Source: Flavobacteriales bacterium (GTDB lineage: Bacteria > Bacteroidota > Bacteroidia > Flavobacteriales_E > Vicingaceae). From it: a stretch of 6,685 nucleotides of DNA. The DNA lies in the NCBI GenBank assembly GCA_029262915.1, contig JAJCYN010000402.1:1-6685 (forward strand), read 5' to 3'. The position numbers were made by a program, and so were the translations under genes. Positions 6,435-6,685 of this stretch are shown here, piece by piece. Under the pieces are notes generated by a model, which was given only the letters and a program-made list of their open reading frames with translations, was not told the origin of the DNA and did no database searches. Positions within the stretch are counted from its first letter, which is position 1, and each line of letters opens with the position of its first letter.

Positions 6435-6685
6435 ATGAAGGGATTTAAGTATATCATAGTAATTTTATTTGTTTCATTATCACTTTTTGTGTTCTCGCAA
6501 GAAACCAAAATGGTAAAAAATAGAAGAAAACAATTGAAAAAGCAAGAGGTAGAAAAAAAGAAAGCTCAAGAAGACTCTATTGAAGAGGGTAAAAAAAGGC
6601 ACCTGAATATTCAATCTAAAAAGACAAAGAAAAGAATGAAAAAGCAAGCTAAAAAATCCAAAGCTTTGAATAAGAGAAGAAGTGG
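6435..6685 (+). CDS. Secreted lysine-rich small protein, cut by right window edge
   Basis: The frame is open from ATG 6435 to the window end (83 codons plus 2 nt). Residues 1-21 form a signal peptide: MKGFK, hydrophobic YIIVILFVSLSLFVF, and a likely cleavage SFVFS-to-QETK... after S21. The mature part is extremely basic and probably helical or disordered, with runs such as NRRKQLKKQEVEKKKAQ, KKRHLNIQ and KKTKKRMKKQAKKSKALNKRR. Flavobacterial genomes commonly encode short secreted proteins of this composition with no assigned function; I know of no named domain. The charge suggests binding to an anionic partner such as nucleic acid, phospholipid head groups or envelope polysaccharide, but that is speculation. 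No Shine-Dalgarno sequence precedes the start, and it is divergent from the lipoprotein gene. Confidence 0.7.
   Translation, partial: MKGFKYIIVILFVSLSLFVFSQETKMVKNRRKQLKKQEVEKKKAQEDSIEEGKKRHLNIQSKKTKKRMKKQAKKSKALNKRRS

Overview
The window is low-GC DNA with the hallmarks of the Bacteroidota, most likely a member of the Flavobacteriaceae. Start codons lack Shine-Dalgarno sequences and sit behind A/T-rich leaders. Promoter-like sites fit the Bacteroidota -7 consensus TAnnTTTG. The predicted proteins (a bacterial GGGP synthase next to an Sfp-type phosphopantetheinyl transferase, a long archaeal/eukaryote-like S-adenosylhomocysteinase, a lysine-rich secreted small protein) are typical of flavobacteria. 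This assignment comes from reading the sequence, not from a database search.

Layout. Positions 1-2634 (minus) hold most of gcvP, the glycine cleavage system P protein; its C-terminus runs off the left edge. Positions 2635-2877 are intergenic and hold the gcvP promoter plus a composite repeat with a long nested hairpin and the 'CCTTCGACAGGCTCAGGATGACA'-type dispersed repeat. One end of this repeat enters the next gene and supplies its last codons and stop. Positions 2878-4278 (minus) form a two-gene unit: a 4'-phosphopantetheinyl transferase followed after 17-18 nt by a geranylgeranylglyceryl phosphate synthase family protein. A 75-nt divergent spacer with a good promoter leads into ahcY (4354-5667, plus), which ends at a clear intrinsic terminator. 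Downstream and convergent to it are a small uncharacterised gene (5736-5957, minus) and a lipoprotein gene with a degenerate Rieske-like C-terminal half (5969-6385, minus). A short divergent spacer then leads to a secreted lysine-rich small protein that runs off the right edge.

How the genes fit together. GcvP feeds one-carbon units into folate, and AhcY clears S-adenosylhomocysteine after methylation, so both serve one-carbon/methyl metabolism, but they are separately promoted and not an operon. The PPTase/GGGP synthase pair is probably co-transcribed: one activates carrier proteins, the other makes a prenyl-glycerol ether precursor; a shared pathway is inference only. I found no tRNA, rRNA, CRISPR array, transposase, phage gene or defence system. 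The most interesting items are the repeat that reaches into the GGGP synthase reading frame and the Rieske-like lipoprotein that lacks the cluster-binding histidines.
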